Below are positions 25,741 through 35,016 of a stretch of DNA of 64,000 nucleotides, one piece after another (positions within the stretch are counted from its first letter, which is position 1; each line of letters opens with the position of its first letter). The translations under genes were made by a program, and so were the position numbers. The notes beneath the pieces were generated by a model. That model did no database searches. It saw nothing but the letters and a program-made list of their open reading frames with translations, and was not told the DNA's origin. The DNA comes from Imperialibacter sp. EC-SDR9 (lineage in GTDB: Bacteria > Bacteroidota > Bacteroidia > Cytophagales > Cyclobacteriaceae), in assembly GCF_902498805.1 (NCBI RefSeq), contig NZ_LR701582.1:124001-188000 (forward strand). Direction: 5' to 3'.

Positions 25741-26757
25741 ATGAGCAAATCTGACTCAACCATACGGGACATTGCACGCACATTGGGGATATCAAAATCC
25801 ACCGTATCACGGGCCTTGAACAACCATTATGACGTAAGCCAGGAGACAGCCAGGAAGGTGAAGGAATTGGCGCTAAAAATGGATTACCAACCTAATGTTT
25901 TAGCCAGGCAGTTAAAGCTCCAGCGCACCAATACTCTTGGGGTTATTATTCCGGAAACTATTAACCGGTTTTTTGCTAAGGCTGTTGGAGGGATACAGGA
26001 GGTGGCCAATAGTGCCGGGTACAATGTGATGATTTGCCAGTCGAACGAAACGCTAACGCTTGAACAGAATAATTTGCAAACCCTGATGTCGAGCAAGGTT
26101 GATGGATTGCTGGTATCGGTGTCAAGGCAAACCGACCGGAGCGACCACTTTCAGTATGCGATCAACAAGGACATACCGTTGGTTTTTTTCGACCGAATAT
26201 TAGAAGAGTTGGCGGTGCCTCAGGTCTACTCGGATAATTTTGATATTAGTTTTCAAGGTACCGAACACCTGATCCAACAGGGCTGCAAAAGAATTGCCTT
26301 TGTGGCTGGCCCATTGCACCTTTTCAATAGCCGCAACCGACTGAACGGCTACCTGGAGGCACTTAAAGCTAACAATATTCCAGTGCTGGAGTCGCTGATA
26401 GTGCAAGCCAACTACCAGGCTGGGCATGTGCAGCAGTACACCAGGCACCTCTTCGACGCCGGGGAGGCGCCAGATGGCATTTTTGCCATCAACGACATAT
26501 CTGCTCTTGAAATGATGCATATCTTAAAAATGAGGGGCTTGCAGATTCCCAGAGACGTGGCGGTGTTGGGTTTCAACAACGAAGTTATCTGTGATTTTGT
26601 TGAGCCAACGCTGAGTAGCATCGAACATCCTGCGTTCGATATGGGGGTAGCTGCAACAAGGATTTTGCTGAAACAAATCTCATCTAAGGAAATCACCCAG
26701 CAGAAAGAACTGATAAAAAGCAGACTTGTTATCCGTGAGTCGTCGAGGCGGTACTAG
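25741..26757 (+). CDS. LacI family transcriptional regulator
   Basis: 338 residues from the chosen start. The helix-turn-helix is at about 6-30 (TIRDIARTLGISKSTVSRALNNHYDVSQETA), followed by the hinge helix YQPNVLARQLKLQRTN and a periplasmic-binding-protein-like effector domain (LGVIIPETINRFFAKAVGGIQEVANSAGY, VPLVFFDRIL, DGIFAINDISALEMMHIL). An upstream in-frame ATG at 25720 would add seven residues, but family members start close to the helix-turn-helix, so 25741 is preferred. It probably binds a sugar or sugar phosphate and controls the neighbouring ECF sigma/susCD genes. An imperfect 26-bp palindrome lies 41 bp upstream of the start. Confidence 0.93.
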   Translation: MSKSDSTIRDIARTLGISKSTVSRALNNHYDVSQETARKVKELALKMDYQPNVLARQLKLQRTNTLGVIIPETINRFFAKAVGGIQEVANSAGYNVMICQSNETLTLEQNNLQTLMSSKVDGLLVSVSRQTDRSDHFQYAINKDIPLVFFDRILEELAVPQVYSDNFDISFQGTEHLIQQGCKRIAFVAGPLHLFNSRNRLNGYLEALKANNIPVLESLIVQANYQAGHVQQYTRHLFDAGEAPDGIFAINDISALEMMHILKMRGLQIPRDVAVLGFNNEVICDFVEPTLSSIEHPAFDMGVAATRILLKQISSKEITQQKELIKSRLVIRESSRRY

Positions 26758-26871
26758 CGGTGCGCTGAAAAAGCCGACTGTTGGCAGGGATCCTCACCTA
26801 GTTGGAAGAAGTTTCCTTATATTGCTTCCACACCCTTTGCTAATTACTTTACCCGGAATCTTAAAGACCAA

Positions 26872-27735
26872 ATGAACATCAAATTGTCTCCTATTATAAG
26901 CGCCAAAGAACTTCTAGCTATCTATCAGAATGATAATCTGGTAATTGTGGATGCAAGCGGTGGCCCGAAAGCCAGAGAAAACTACAGTACGAAGCACCTT
27001 GATAAAGCTTTATTTGCTGACATCAATAAAGAGCTTGCTAACGTAAAGCCCAATGCAGCAGAAGGGGGGAGGCATCCACTGCCTACTGCTGAGCAATTTT
27101 CGCAGGCGCTGGGGCGATTGGGGATCACGCCCGGGAGCCACGTGGTGGTGTATGATGATATGGGCGGTGCCAATGCCGCCGCTCGCTTGTGGTGGATGCT
27201 GAGGGCAATTGGACACTCCAAAGTCCAGGTGCTCGACGGCGGGCTTTTGGCAGCAGAGAAGGCAGGGTTGGTCACGTCGTCGAAAATGGAAATCCCCGGA
27301 AAAGTAGCTCCCTATCCGGTTGGTATGTGGCAGTTGCCTCAGGCCGATATGCAGGAGGTGGAAAAGGTAGCCAAAGACAAGAATCACATTGTTATCGACG
27401 TTCGGGATGCCAAAAGGTATGCAGGTCTTACAGAGCCCATCGACTTAATTGCGGGACATATTCCCGGTGCTGTCAATGTTCCCTTCAGTGATAACCTGAC
27501 CGCCGATGGTCTTTTTAAGTCTCCCAAGGAGTTAAATGAGAAGTACCAGGCTGTATTTGGTAATACACCTGCCGACCGGGTAATTGTACACTGCGGATCG
27601 GGCGTTACTGCGTGCCATTTGCTGCTGGCCGCCGACTACGCTGGCCTTGAAATTCCCAAACTGTATGTGGGCTCATGGAGTGAGTGGTCCAGGAATAATA
27701 AGGAGATGGTGACTGCCGACACAGCTAGGAGTTAA
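26872..27735 (+). CDS. sseA: 3-Mercaptopyruvate/thiosulfate sulfurtransferase (two rhodanese domains)
   Basis: 287 residues, two tandem rhodanese domains. The inactive first domain covers about 5-130 (NLVIVDASGG, SHVVVYDDMGGANAAARLWWMLRAIGH). The active second domain covers about 160-280 (HIVIDVRDAKRY, AGHIPGAVNVPF), with the active loop CGSGVTA at about 243-249. The CGSGVTA form is characteristic of 3-mercaptopyruvate sulfurtransferase rather than of rhodanese proper (CRKGVTA). It transfers sulfur from 3-mercaptopyruvate to thiols or cyanide. There is no signal peptide. It is probably monocistronic; the next gene begins 72 bp later. Confidence 0.92.
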   Translation: MNIKLSPIISAKELLAIYQNDNLVIVDASGGPKARENYSTKHLDKALFADINKELANVKPNAAEGGRHPLPTAEQFSQALGRLGITPGSHVVVYDDMGGANAAARLWWMLRAIGHSKVQVLDGGLLAAEKAGLVTSSKMEIPGKVAPYPVGMWQLPQADMQEVEKVAKDKNHIVIDVRDAKRYAGLTEPIDLIAGHIPGAVNVPFSDNLTADGLFKSPKELNEKYQAVFGNTPADRVIVHCGSGVTACHLLLAADYAGLEIPKLYVGSWSEWSRNNKEMVTADTARS

Positions 27736-27807
27736 AAACGTAAAACAGATTGTGCATTTTTTTGAAACTATTCTGAGGCTAAATTTTTTGAACTGATCCT
27801 AACTTTT

Positions 27808-29166
27808 ATGGAGAAAGAAGAAACCCCCAAGTGGCTGGAAGACCTCCAGCAAAGAAGCTGGGAACCGGAAGTGCTGCTTTCAGGAATTGTTCTGTTTGGC
27901 ATGTTCAAGGTGCCACCATTGCTGGACAAGGCGTTGGCATTTTTCAAGTCTCAGGTATTTAGCTCAACCACCGATATTGACAATCTGGTGGGCATACTCA
28001 AACTTGGTATTTATTGGCTCATTCTCGGCCTTATTCTTCACTTGATTTGCCGGGGTATATGGGTGGGAATGGTTGGGCTGAGCTATACCTTTCCGAATGG
28101 AGTCAACACAGAGCGACTCAAATACAAGCACCGGTTTAAGGAAAGAGTGGAGAAAATCCCACCCTTTCAGCGTATTATTATTAATCTGGAGAAACTTTGC
28201 AGCTCCTTGTTTTCGCTCTCTTTTATGCTCTTTATGAGTACTGTAGGGGCCTATCTATACTTTTTCATCCTTTTGGTTGTCCCGTTTTTTATAGGAATCG
28301 CTTTCCAGGGGAGTTTAAACTTTACCGACACACGGGCCTTTGAAGTATATGTTGTTGTGTTGCTGGTTATCGCCTTCATGGGTCTTATTGACTTCCTCAC
28401 CCTCGGGTTTTTCCGGCGCTTTTCCTGGATCAGCAAAATCTACTGGCCTTTTCACCAAATCATTAGCACGTTTACATTGGGGCGCTATTACAGGCCTATT
28501 TATTTCGCCTTTGTCAGCAACTCCAACCGGTGGGTGGTTTTCTTACTCCTTAGCGTGTTTGCCATTGGGAGCTTATTTGGGCTGGATGAAGTTACCAATG
28601 ATGTGTATGATGGTAGCTCGTTTTCCAGATTGAGCTTTTGGCATGGTGGTGATCAAAAGCTAAGGGTGTTCACTGGTTACTATGAAGATCAAAATGAAGA
28701 GCTTTTTTCCTACCAGGCGCAGATACCTTCTGATATTATTGATGGGAATGTACTTAGAGTCTTTATACCAGCTGGGGTTGTCAAAGAGGACTCCATCAGG
28801 GCATATGTGAACTATGATTCTCTGGTTGCCGCCAGCAAAGGCATGACAAGAGATGCCAGGGATATGCCCGCCATTAAAAAGTTTTATCACTTCTACCTGG
28901 ACGACAGCCTGGTAAGGGAATACCCTCTTCTCTATCATTTTAGGCTTAAGACAAATCAGCCGGGCTATCTGGCTTACATCGATATCGCACAGTTGCCGCA
29001 GGGTATGCATACGCTGGAAGTTGGGGGGCCACCTTCCATGTACAGGAATCGCTGGGCGTTTATTCCGTTTTTTAGGGAGCTGGATGCAAGTGAAAGGAAA
29101 AGCATTAATTCGACTCAGAAAGAAGATGATGCCTATTTTCAGGTGAAGCCAGGCTTGCCCAGGTGA
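27808..29166 (+). CDS. Conserved membrane protein of unknown function with C-terminal extracytoplasmic domain
   Basis: 452 residues. Five hydrophobic segments lie at about 25-50, 66-92, 130-165, 168-198 and 245-265. The N-terminus (KWLEDLQQRSWEPEVLLSGIVLFG) is amphipathic and cytosolic. After the last segment comes a soluble domain of about 180 residues with many aromatic residues and a pattern of short strands (RVFTGYYEDQNEELFSYQAQIPSD, HTLEVGGPPSMYRNRWAFIPFFRE). I do not recognise a named family, but the WEPE-plus-TM architecture recalls uncharacterised Bacteroidota proteins. The neighbours (sulfurtransferase, small outer-membrane protein) are on the same strand but 72 and 154 bp away, so an operon is not certain. 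Confidence 0.75.
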   Translation: MEKEETPKWLEDLQQRSWEPEVLLSGIVLFGMFKVPPLLDKALAFFKSQVFSSTTDIDNLVGILKLGIYWLILGLILHLICRGIWVGMVGLSYTFPNGVNTERLKYKHRFKERVEKIPPFQRIIINLEKLCSSLFSLSFMLFMSTVGAYLYFFILLVVPFFIGIAFQGSLNFTDTRAFEVYVVVLLVIAFMGLIDFLTLGFFRRFSWISKIYWPFHQIISTFTLGRYYRPIYFAFVSNSNRWVVFLLLSVFAIGSLFGLDEVTNDVYDGSSFSRLSFWHGGDQKLRVFTGYYEDQNEELFSYQAQIPSDIIDGNVLRVFIPAGVVKEDSIRAYVNYDSLVAASKGMTRDARDMPAIKKFYHFYLDDSLVREYPLLYHFRLKTNQPGYLAYIDIAQLPQGMHTLEVGGPPSMYRNRWAFIPFFRELDASERKSINSTQKEDDAYFQVKPGLPR

Positions 29167-29268
29167 AGTCGGGAGGTATAGCTATGGTTCCAAAGTAAAG
29201 CTGCCTAATATTGTACTATTTACTTGTTTGTAAAGCAACAAAAACTCTATATGAGTAATTTTTGGAGA

Positions 29269-29276
29269 TATTTTTG
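29269..29276 (+). promoter_or_regulatory. Candidate Bacteroidota -7 element
   Basis: TATTTTTG matches TAnnTTTG perfectly and lies 45 bp before the start of the small outer-membrane protein gene. No TTG is found at the expected upstream spacing. Confidence 0.35.
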
Positions 29277-29320
29277 CTATAAGTTATGTATTACTATTAC
29301 GCTACTCTAATACTTACAAC

Positions 29321-29731
29321 ATGAGAAATATTCTGTTTGTTGCTGCATTTTGTCTTTTGAGCCAATTTGCAAATGCCCAGTTCGGGGCCAGCATTCACCA
29401 GTCCAACCTCCCCTTTGTGGGGATCAATTACCAATTCAAAGAGAGATTTTTGCCTGAGTTGAGGATTGGAACCGACAATTACTTTGACAACACCAGCCTA
29501 GAGCTAACATTCAACTACATTTTCAAAAAAGACGAGAATGTTGATGTTTACACTGGACTCGGAGCGAGGGTGCAGATACTGGATGGCGTTGTTGTTCCGC
29601 TGGGAATGAATATATATCCTTTCGCCACGGATAATTTTGGCTTTCAAATGGAATTGGCTGCTATTGTTGGCAGCAGCGACCCTCTATTGAGGGGGAGCTG
29701 GGGAATCCGGTATCGGTTTGCAAAGGAATAG
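29321..29731 (+). CDS. Small secreted beta-barrel-like outer-membrane protein
   Basis: 136 residues. The signal peptide (MRNILFVAAFCLLSQFANAQ) is followed by alternating amphipathic strands (LPFVGINYQF, LPELRIGTDNYF, SLELTFNYIF, VYTGLGARVQI, GFQMELAAIV) and an aromatic C-terminal strand, GSWGIRYRF. This pattern fits a small eight-stranded outer-membrane barrel or part of one. No enzymatic motif is visible. It is a stand-alone gene, convergent with the GH106 gene whose stop lies 12 bp away. Function unknown. Confidence 0.78.
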   Translation: MRNILFVAAFCLLSQFANAQFGASIHQSNLPFVGINYQFKERFLPELRIGTDNYFDNTSLELTFNYIFKKDENVDVYTGLGARVQILDGVVVPLGMNIYPFATDNFGFQMELAAIVGSSDPLLRGSWGIRYRFAKE

Positions 29732-29742
29732 CTAACGACTTC

Positions 29743-32457
29743 TTAATCCACCTCCACCAGCTTCACTGGTCCTATCAATCCCGACGGCTGCACCTCCCAG
29801 CCGCTGGCATCGAACGCCTGATAGTCGATATTCACGAAGTTAATTTCGTGGTACTTGCGCCATTCTATCGCCGCCCTGTCCATGTAGCGAATGCGGTTGG
29901 CCATCAGGTTGGCTACTTCTATTTCTATGGTATTGTCGCCTTCTTTTAGATATTCCCCAATCCTTAACTCGTGGGGCACAGCCCAGCTATTACCTGCATA
30001 CTGCCCGTTCACCCATACTTTGGCACTTTCCCGGACATCGCCCAGCTGAAGAAGGTAGTCATCCTTTTTCGAAGCCAGGGTGAAGTGGGTGGCGTAGGTG
30101 GCAGTGCCGGAAAACTGGTCTGCTAATGAATCCCCCAGGGTTGTCCAGGGCTGGAGTTTGTCCAGGGTTTTGTTGCCGGGCAGACTAGGGCCGCCAGCTT
30201 TGAAGTCAAGCGTCCATGGATCATTGAGCGCAACGGCTCCACCGGTTTGGTTAGCATAGCTCCAGTCTGTTGCCGAGGTTTCGTTGCCCACCTTAAGGAA
30301 AAGAGACTCGCCAGATTTGATCTGCATGCGGACTTGTGTTAGCCCGTTTTCGGTCTTTGTTTCTGCATTGCCAGCCCGGCCTGTCATAGCATCCAGTATT
30401 ACAGCTTGCTCAAAAGCTTTATTGAATGGCATCCACCCATCGAAAGCTTCGGGTCGCTGGTTGACAATAAAATAATAGGTATTGTTGCCATCCACCCTGC
30501 GTACAAACTTCAGGCCGAGAGCCGCCAGCCCTTCCGGCTGAATCATGGCAGCTGTTAACGATGCCTGTACGTTGCCGGCAGGGCTCGTGGAGGTACCCAG
30601 CCCCATCACCAGTGAGTCGAGAATTGCCCTTCGCTGCTCCAGATTGTGGAGGCCAGGCACGTCTTCCGGCAACCCCTGGAGAATGATGGTCGCTCCTTGC
30701 TTCTTGAGCTTAAGCAGCGTTTGGAGCGCTTTGGTAGACATGAAAGTCATTTTAGGAATGACCAGCGCTTTGTATGATGTGCCGTTGGGGCCAGTGCTCA
30801 GCTGTCCGTTGGGAACGGCCAGCTTCTCCAGCCAGCTCTCAGAGATATAGTCGACCAGGTAGCCTTTTTCTGTCAGCCTTTTGGCCGTCGCATAAAAGTT
30901 GGTCGGGTGCAGCCATTCATCGATATTATGTACTGTAAACAGGTACTCCAGGCTTTTCTTGCCCGAGAAGTACGCAGCGTCGTCGTAGGGAAAGTAGAGC
31001 AACACGTCGCCATCGGCCTGCCCGGTTTGCAGCACCGACTGGCTTCTGTTGATGTAGCCGGTGAGCCCATCGATATGAGACCACCAGCTATTGGAAGGGG
31101 CAAAGTTGGTAGAAGCATAGAAGAGCCAGCCAGGCCATTCCGCTTCCGCCGGACTATAGGTAGTGCCATGAAAGAACACATGGTTTACTCCAGCGAGAAA
31201 AGCCTGATCGAGCTCGGGTTTGGTTTGTGAAAGGGGCGTTTTGAAATGCTCACCCAGCCAGGTGAAGGTTTCGGACGACACTAATGGCTTGCCAGCCACA
31301 TGGGCTGCCGAGGAGGCAAACTTGAGCATATAAAGATCCGGTGGCAAATGACGGCTGGAGTGGGTGTAGTTCTTGGCACCGGGAATATCGAACCCGGAAT
31401 AGCCAAAGGTTTCGCACTCCGGAATGTCCGTAGCGGCGTACACATCCAGCAGATTGGCCGGGGAACCATGTGCCTGGTTGCGGGACAAAGCACCGTGGTT
31501 GTTGATCCAGTTTTTCCAGGGCTCACTGAAGTTGGCTAGCAGCATTTCGCCCATGGTTTGACGGTAGTCGGTCTTGAGCCTGCGAATGGTTGCTGAGCTG
31601 TCGCCGCTGAGCAGTGCAGGGAGGTATGGTTTGAGGTCGTAGCCACGGTTGCGTTCAAAGCCTTCGAATAGTGTAGCCGTGAAATTGGCACCGTATACCT
31701 CATAGCTGTCGTTGAAAAAGCTTCGGATATTGGGGTCGGGCGTGCCAAAGGCTTCTTCGAATCGGGCTGTGTAAACGGGGAAGGACTCTTTATTGAGGTG
31801 ATCCATCACCAGACCGGCACCACCAGGGGCGGCCCGTTTCACCATTTGCCCGGTTTTGCCGGCAAAGATGGCGTAAAGCTCATAATTGGCGTCGGGTGTC
31901 CATGGCAAAAGCCCGTCGTCGCTCAACGAATCAGTCAGGTCAACGGTTGATTCAGGCCCATAAGCCATTAATGTTACCAGCCGGGGATGCATGGCTGCCT
32001 GTTTCTCATCGTTGACGGCAATTTTCTCTTTCAGTAATTGCCCTGCTTTCAATGTGTATTGCTGCACAATCATTTTGGAGGCAGCATATTCCGGCGTGAT
32101 CTGCGGGCCACCGTAAGGCCAGCCCGTGCCCAGGTTCATATCCACGCCCATACCGAGGGAGTCGGCCACACGTATGACCGTTTGTAGTCTTTGCATCCAC
32201 TCTTCCGACAGGTAGTCGATGTATTGGTCTTCGAAGCCCATGGCTCCATAAATAGGGGTGATCTCCACGCCACCCAGCCCGGCCTCGTGGTAGGCGATCA
32301 ACTGCTTTCGGATATTGGCATCGTCCACGGCATTACCCATCCACCACCAGCGGGTCCAGGGTTTGGTTGTAACCGATTCAGCGGGCCAGTCTTGCTGAGG
32401 CGTAGTTTGGCAGGAGAGGAGGAAGGCGAAGGGTAATAGGACGAGCAGATAGCGCAT
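29743..32457 (-). CDS. GH106-type glycoside hydrolase lipoprotein (probable alpha-L-rhamnosidase)
   Basis: 904 residues. A lipobox is present (AFLLSC). The N-terminal catalytic TIM barrel shows the family's hallmark KPWTRWWWMGNAVD at about 32-45, GLGGVEITPIYG, and GMGVDMNLGTGWPYGGP. The C-terminal region (about 760-890) is a galactose-binding-like beta-sandwich (ATYATHFTLASKKDDYLLQLGDV, AKVWVNGQYAGNSWAVPHELRI, NTIEIEVANLMANRIRYMD). GH106 members remove alpha-L-rhamnose from pectin side chains, gums or glycosides. The gene stands alone, outside any SusCD cluster, so the natural substrate is uncertain. Length agrees with the family (roughly 850-1100). Confidence 0.88.
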   Translation of the reverse strand: MRYLLVLLPFAFLLSCQTTPQQDWPAESVTTKPWTRWWWMGNAVDDANIRKQLIAYHEAGLGGVEITPIYGAMGFEDQYIDYLSEEWMQRLQTVIRVADSLGMGVDMNLGTGWPYGGPQITPEYAASKMIVQQYTLKAGQLLKEKIAVNDEKQAAMHPRLVTLMAYGPESTVDLTDSLSDDGLLPWTPDANYELYAIFAGKTGQMVKRAAPGGAGLVMDHLNKESFPVYTARFEEAFGTPDPNIRSFFNDSYEVYGANFTATLFEGFERNRGYDLKPYLPALLSGDSSATIRRLKTDYRQTMGEMLLANFSEPWKNWINNHGALSRNQAHGSPANLLDVYAATDIPECETFGYSGFDIPGAKNYTHSSRHLPPDLYMLKFASSAAHVAGKPLVSSETFTWLGEHFKTPLSQTKPELDQAFLAGVNHVFFHGTTYSPAEAEWPGWLFYASTNFAPSNSWWSHIDGLTGYINRSQSVLQTGQADGDVLLYFPYDDAAYFSGKKSLEYLFTVHNIDEWLHPTNFYATAKRLTEKGYLVDYISESWLEKLAVPNGQLSTGPNGTSYKALVIPKMTFMSTKALQTLLKLKKQGATIILQGLPEDVPGLHNLEQRRAILDSLVMGLGTSTSPAGNVQASLTAAMIQPEGLAALGLKFVRRVDGNNTYYFIVNQRPEAFDGWMPFNKAFEQAVILDAMTGRAGNAETKTENGLTQVRMQIKSGESLFLKVGNETSATDWSYANQTGGAVALNDPWTLDFKAGGPSLPGNKTLDKLQPWTTLGDSLADQFSGTATYATHFTLASKKDDYLLQLGDVRESAKVWVNGQYAGNSWAVPHELRIGEYLKEGDNTIEIEVANLMANRIRYMDRAAIEWRKYHEINFVNIDYQAFDASGWEVQPSGLIGPVKLVEVD

Positions 32458-32588
32458 GAGGTACGATAGTTTGAAATGGGCTGGGTAAGTTAATTGATTT
32501 TTGAGGGAAATGGAACGACACCTGGCTACAGTGGCAACCCAGTTTCAAGCTAAGCGCTTAGGGAAAGTAGTTCGCTGACAAACCTCTG

Positions 32589-33725
32589 TCAATAATTGCG
32601 ATAATAGTCCCTGATTTTCGAGATGGCCTGACTATAAAGCGGTGCCGTAAATTCCTCGAACATAAACTGTGGACTTGGGGCTGATGCTTCCACTGTATTT
32701 ACCATCTTGAGCTCTTCATCGCTCAGTGCCCGTTCATCACCATTGAACGACGCCCACCTGATGGCCCAGGTGTATTCGCTGGGAAACTTTTCTTGTGTGA
32801 GCACTTTATTCAGGCCATTGTCGAACACTTTGAAGTCCAGCACTCCGGTGCCCGTAATGGCTTTTTCATTGGTTGTAAGTTTGGCCTTGACCGTTCCATA
32901 GATTTTCTCATTGTTTCTTGTAGCGATAACCACACTGTCACGGCTTACATCAGTGGTTGTTTTGTTGCTGTAGATATTGCCCAGGTTGAACCGATCAAAT
33001 TCCATGGTGATGATGTGATCCACATAGTCCAATTTCTGTGAGTTGGCTTCACCAGGGGTATAAAACCTCACATATTGGTTGATCATATTGTTGTGCAGGT
33101 ATTCATTGATTTTGTTTACAAAAAATTCATGCTTTATATCAAACATCCTTGAAGGGGAAGGAATGGGTTCTACTACTACACGAAGCGTGGCAAAATAAAG
33201 CGCCACTCCAAGTTTCTGTTCCACATCTTTGAACCGGGGGGCCAACGCCTGAGCTGCCTGAAAATGCTGATGGGCTTCAATGGCCTTTATTCTTTGGTCT
33301 TTTTTTCTCAATGCTTCTACACCCAGGTTATAGTGAACTTCAGCAGCCTTGTTTTTTGCGTCTGTCAGCTCTGCATCGTAGCGGGCAGGCTTTGGTACTA
33401 CCTGTCGGCAGCCAGGGCATCTTTGGATTTCGTCGGCCAGAAAATTGATGTATTGATAGTTTCTCGCAATCACCTCCCATTTCATGATGTCGTTAGAAGC
33501 TCTTGCTTTTTTGATATTTCCCAAGTGAGACTCCAGGGCATATTTGTAAGCTTTTTCGAGTGTTGCTTTGGCCTTTTTCTGCCCGTCGTTGGACCGGAGC
33601 CGGTTGATTGCTTGTGAAACTGCCCTTTCGTAGTCACCCTTTTGGAGCGCTTTTTTCCCACTGGCACAGCCGGACAGCATTGCAACAGCGCCTAAAATAA
33701 TGAGCAGGTGATAATATTTTTTCAT
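32589..33725 (-). CDS. Lipoprotein with TPR-like N-terminal half, unknown function
   Basis: 378 residues. Lipobox AMLSGC. The first 170 residues are helical with a TPR-like look (ALQKGDYERAVSQAINRLRS, EVHYNLGVEALRKKDQRIKAIEAHQHFQAAQAL), and a CPGC pair occurs at about residue 105. The second half is mostly strands with the repeated hint of an export-associated beta domain (RVVVEPIPSP, HIITMEFDRFNLGN, GTVKAKLTTNEKAITGTGVLDFKVFDNG). I know such proteins as uncharacterised Bacteroidota lipoproteins. Expression is probably from its own promoter; the Ig-like lipoprotein gene is divergent. No reaction can be assigned. Confidence 0.78.
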   Translation of the reverse strand: MKKYYHLLIILGAVAMLSGCASGKKALQKGDYERAVSQAINRLRSNDGQKKAKATLEKAYKYALESHLGNIKKARASNDIMKWEVIARNYQYINFLADEIQRCPGCRQVVPKPARYDAELTDAKNKAAEVHYNLGVEALRKKDQRIKAIEAHQHFQAAQALAPRFKDVEQKLGVALYFATLRVVVEPIPSPSRMFDIKHEFFVNKINEYLHNNMINQYVRFYTPGEANSQKLDYVDHIITMEFDRFNLGNIYSNKTTTDVSRDSVVIATRNNEKIYGTVKAKLTTNEKAITGTGVLDFKVFDNGLNKVLTQEKFPSEYTWAIRWASFNGDERALSDEELKMVNTVEASAPSPQFMFEEFTAPLYSQAISKIRDYYRNY

Positions 33726-33872
33726 GGTTGGTTGGCTTTGGTGCTAAGATAGGAATACCAGAAATAATGCCAACAAAAACCTACCGCCAGTTAGGAGCTT
33801 ATCTCCCGGGCGTGTAGCGTCTCCCACAAAGGACTCCACCGTTATCTGTTTTGAAGACTTTTTCAACCCGCC

Positions 33873-33918
33873 TTCACTTCCGTTGACCGTTCTTCCATTC
33901 TTTAAAAATGGAAGTGAA
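33873..33918 (+). promoter_or_regulatory. Overlapping alternative hairpins in the leader of the Ig-like lipoprotein gene
   Basis: The segment 33908-33918 can pair either with 33892-33898 (7 bp, 9-nt loop) or, through 33910-33918, with 33873-33881 (9 bp perfect). The two stems share bases and cannot form together. They lie 55-100 bp before the preferred start codon at 33973. No T-run follows either stem. Confidence 0.3.
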
Positions 33919-33972
33919 AATGCCGTGCAATCTTGCTTATTTCGCCAGCAAAATAAGCTTTTAAAACGCTCT

Positions 33973-34932
33973 ATGAAGTCACTCCGTACCATTTCGCTAT
34001 TGATTCTTTTGGCTGCCTGTGTATTCGTTGTTGGTTGCGGTGGAGACACTGAGGAGCCTGATCCTGTTGAAGAGGTGCACGCAGAGGTTCATTTGAGTGA
34101 ATCGACCATCAATATCATGATGGGAGACTCTACCAGGCTGCTTTATACCATCACGCCCGATACCATTATTATTGAGGACCTGGTGTGGACTTCCTTGAAC
34201 GAAGACATTGCGACGGTGTCGTCCACAGGCATGCTCAAAGCTTTGGGCATTGGAACGACAACTGTTAAGCTGAGCAGTGCGAGCGAGGGGGCCGAAGCGC
34301 AGCTTACTGTGAATGTACTCCCTGTTCCCTTGTCAGCCGTGGAGATAGCAAGCGGCGATTCAGTGATCGTTGCGTTCATTGGTGTTGAGCAGGCCTTGCC
34401 ATTGTCTTTCTTGCCGGATAACTCTACCGATCAAAGTATACAGTGGAGGTCGTCGAATACCAATGTGCTAAGCGTGGATCCCAACGGAAAGGTGCTGGCC
34501 AAAACCCTGGGCTATGTGTTTGTGGAGGCTTACCGGGAAAATGACCCTTTGATTTATGATGCAGTGACCGTTATTCCAGCCGAAGAAGGCCAGCTGGTGA
34601 CTGCCAGCTTTGTGAACGTGGTGACATTTGCTGGCAAATACCAATACAAAGTGTTTCTAGGGAGTATCGATGTGCCTGTAACGACAGGGAAGGTCACTCT
34701 GTACAGTACAAACGGCTTTACTTTTACTATCGAAGCGGAAGTTGCTGCCACCACAGAAGCAATAGATATTGCCGCCAATCATGCCGCTCAAATAGCCACC
34801 CTTGAAGTAACCGAGGCCGAATTTAATGACCTCTCACTCGGAGCGCTGGTGAGTGTAGAAATATCACTCAACGGGGTCGACTATGACGTAATGGTGAATG
34901 GCAACAGTGTGATAAGGGTGGTAGAGAAATAG
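33973..34932 (+). CDS. Lipoprotein with bacterial Ig-like (Big_2) domains
   Basis: 319 residues from the chosen start. The lipobox is in FVVGCGG. Two Big_2-type Ig-like domains follow: about 40-112 (VHLSESTINIMMGDSTRLLYTITPDT, VWTSLNEDIATVSSTGMLKALGIGTTTV) and about 115-195 (IQWRSSNTNVLSVDPNGKVLAKTLGYVFVEA). A further beta-rich region follows at about 205-319. Such domains mediate adhesion or act as spacers at the cell surface. An upstream in-frame ATG at 33883 would place 30 extra residues before the signal peptide, so the ATG at 33973 is preferred. A strong terminator follows the gene. Confidence 0.87.
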   Translation: MKSLRTISLLILLAACVFVVGCGGDTEEPDPVEEVHAEVHLSESTINIMMGDSTRLLYTITPDTIIIEDLVWTSLNEDIATVSSTGMLKALGIGTTTVKLSSASEGAEAQLTVNVLPVPLSAVEIASGDSVIVAFIGVEQALPLSFLPDNSTDQSIQWRSSNTNVLSVDPNGKVLAKTLGYVFVEAYRENDPLIYDAVTVIPAEEGQLVTASFVNVVTFAGKYQYKVFLGSIDVPVTTGKVTLYSTNGFTFTIEAEVAATTEAIDIAANHAAQIATLEVTEAEFNDLSLGALVSVEISLNGVDYDVMVNGNSVIRVVEK

Positions 34933-34934
34933 CG

Positions 34935-34976
34935 GGCCATTGCTGAAGTTAACAATGGCCGCCTTTCGTTTTTTCG
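34935..34976 (+). terminator. Intrinsic terminator after Ig-like lipoprotein gene
   Basis: An 8-bp stem, GGCCATTG (34935-34942) with CAATGGCC (34953-34960), and a 10-nt loop are followed by a T-rich tract with TTTTTT near 34969-34974. Confidence 0.8.
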
Positions 34977-35016
34977 TATGAAAACCCACGTCGCTGAATC
35001 TTTCAGTCCGTCCGGT

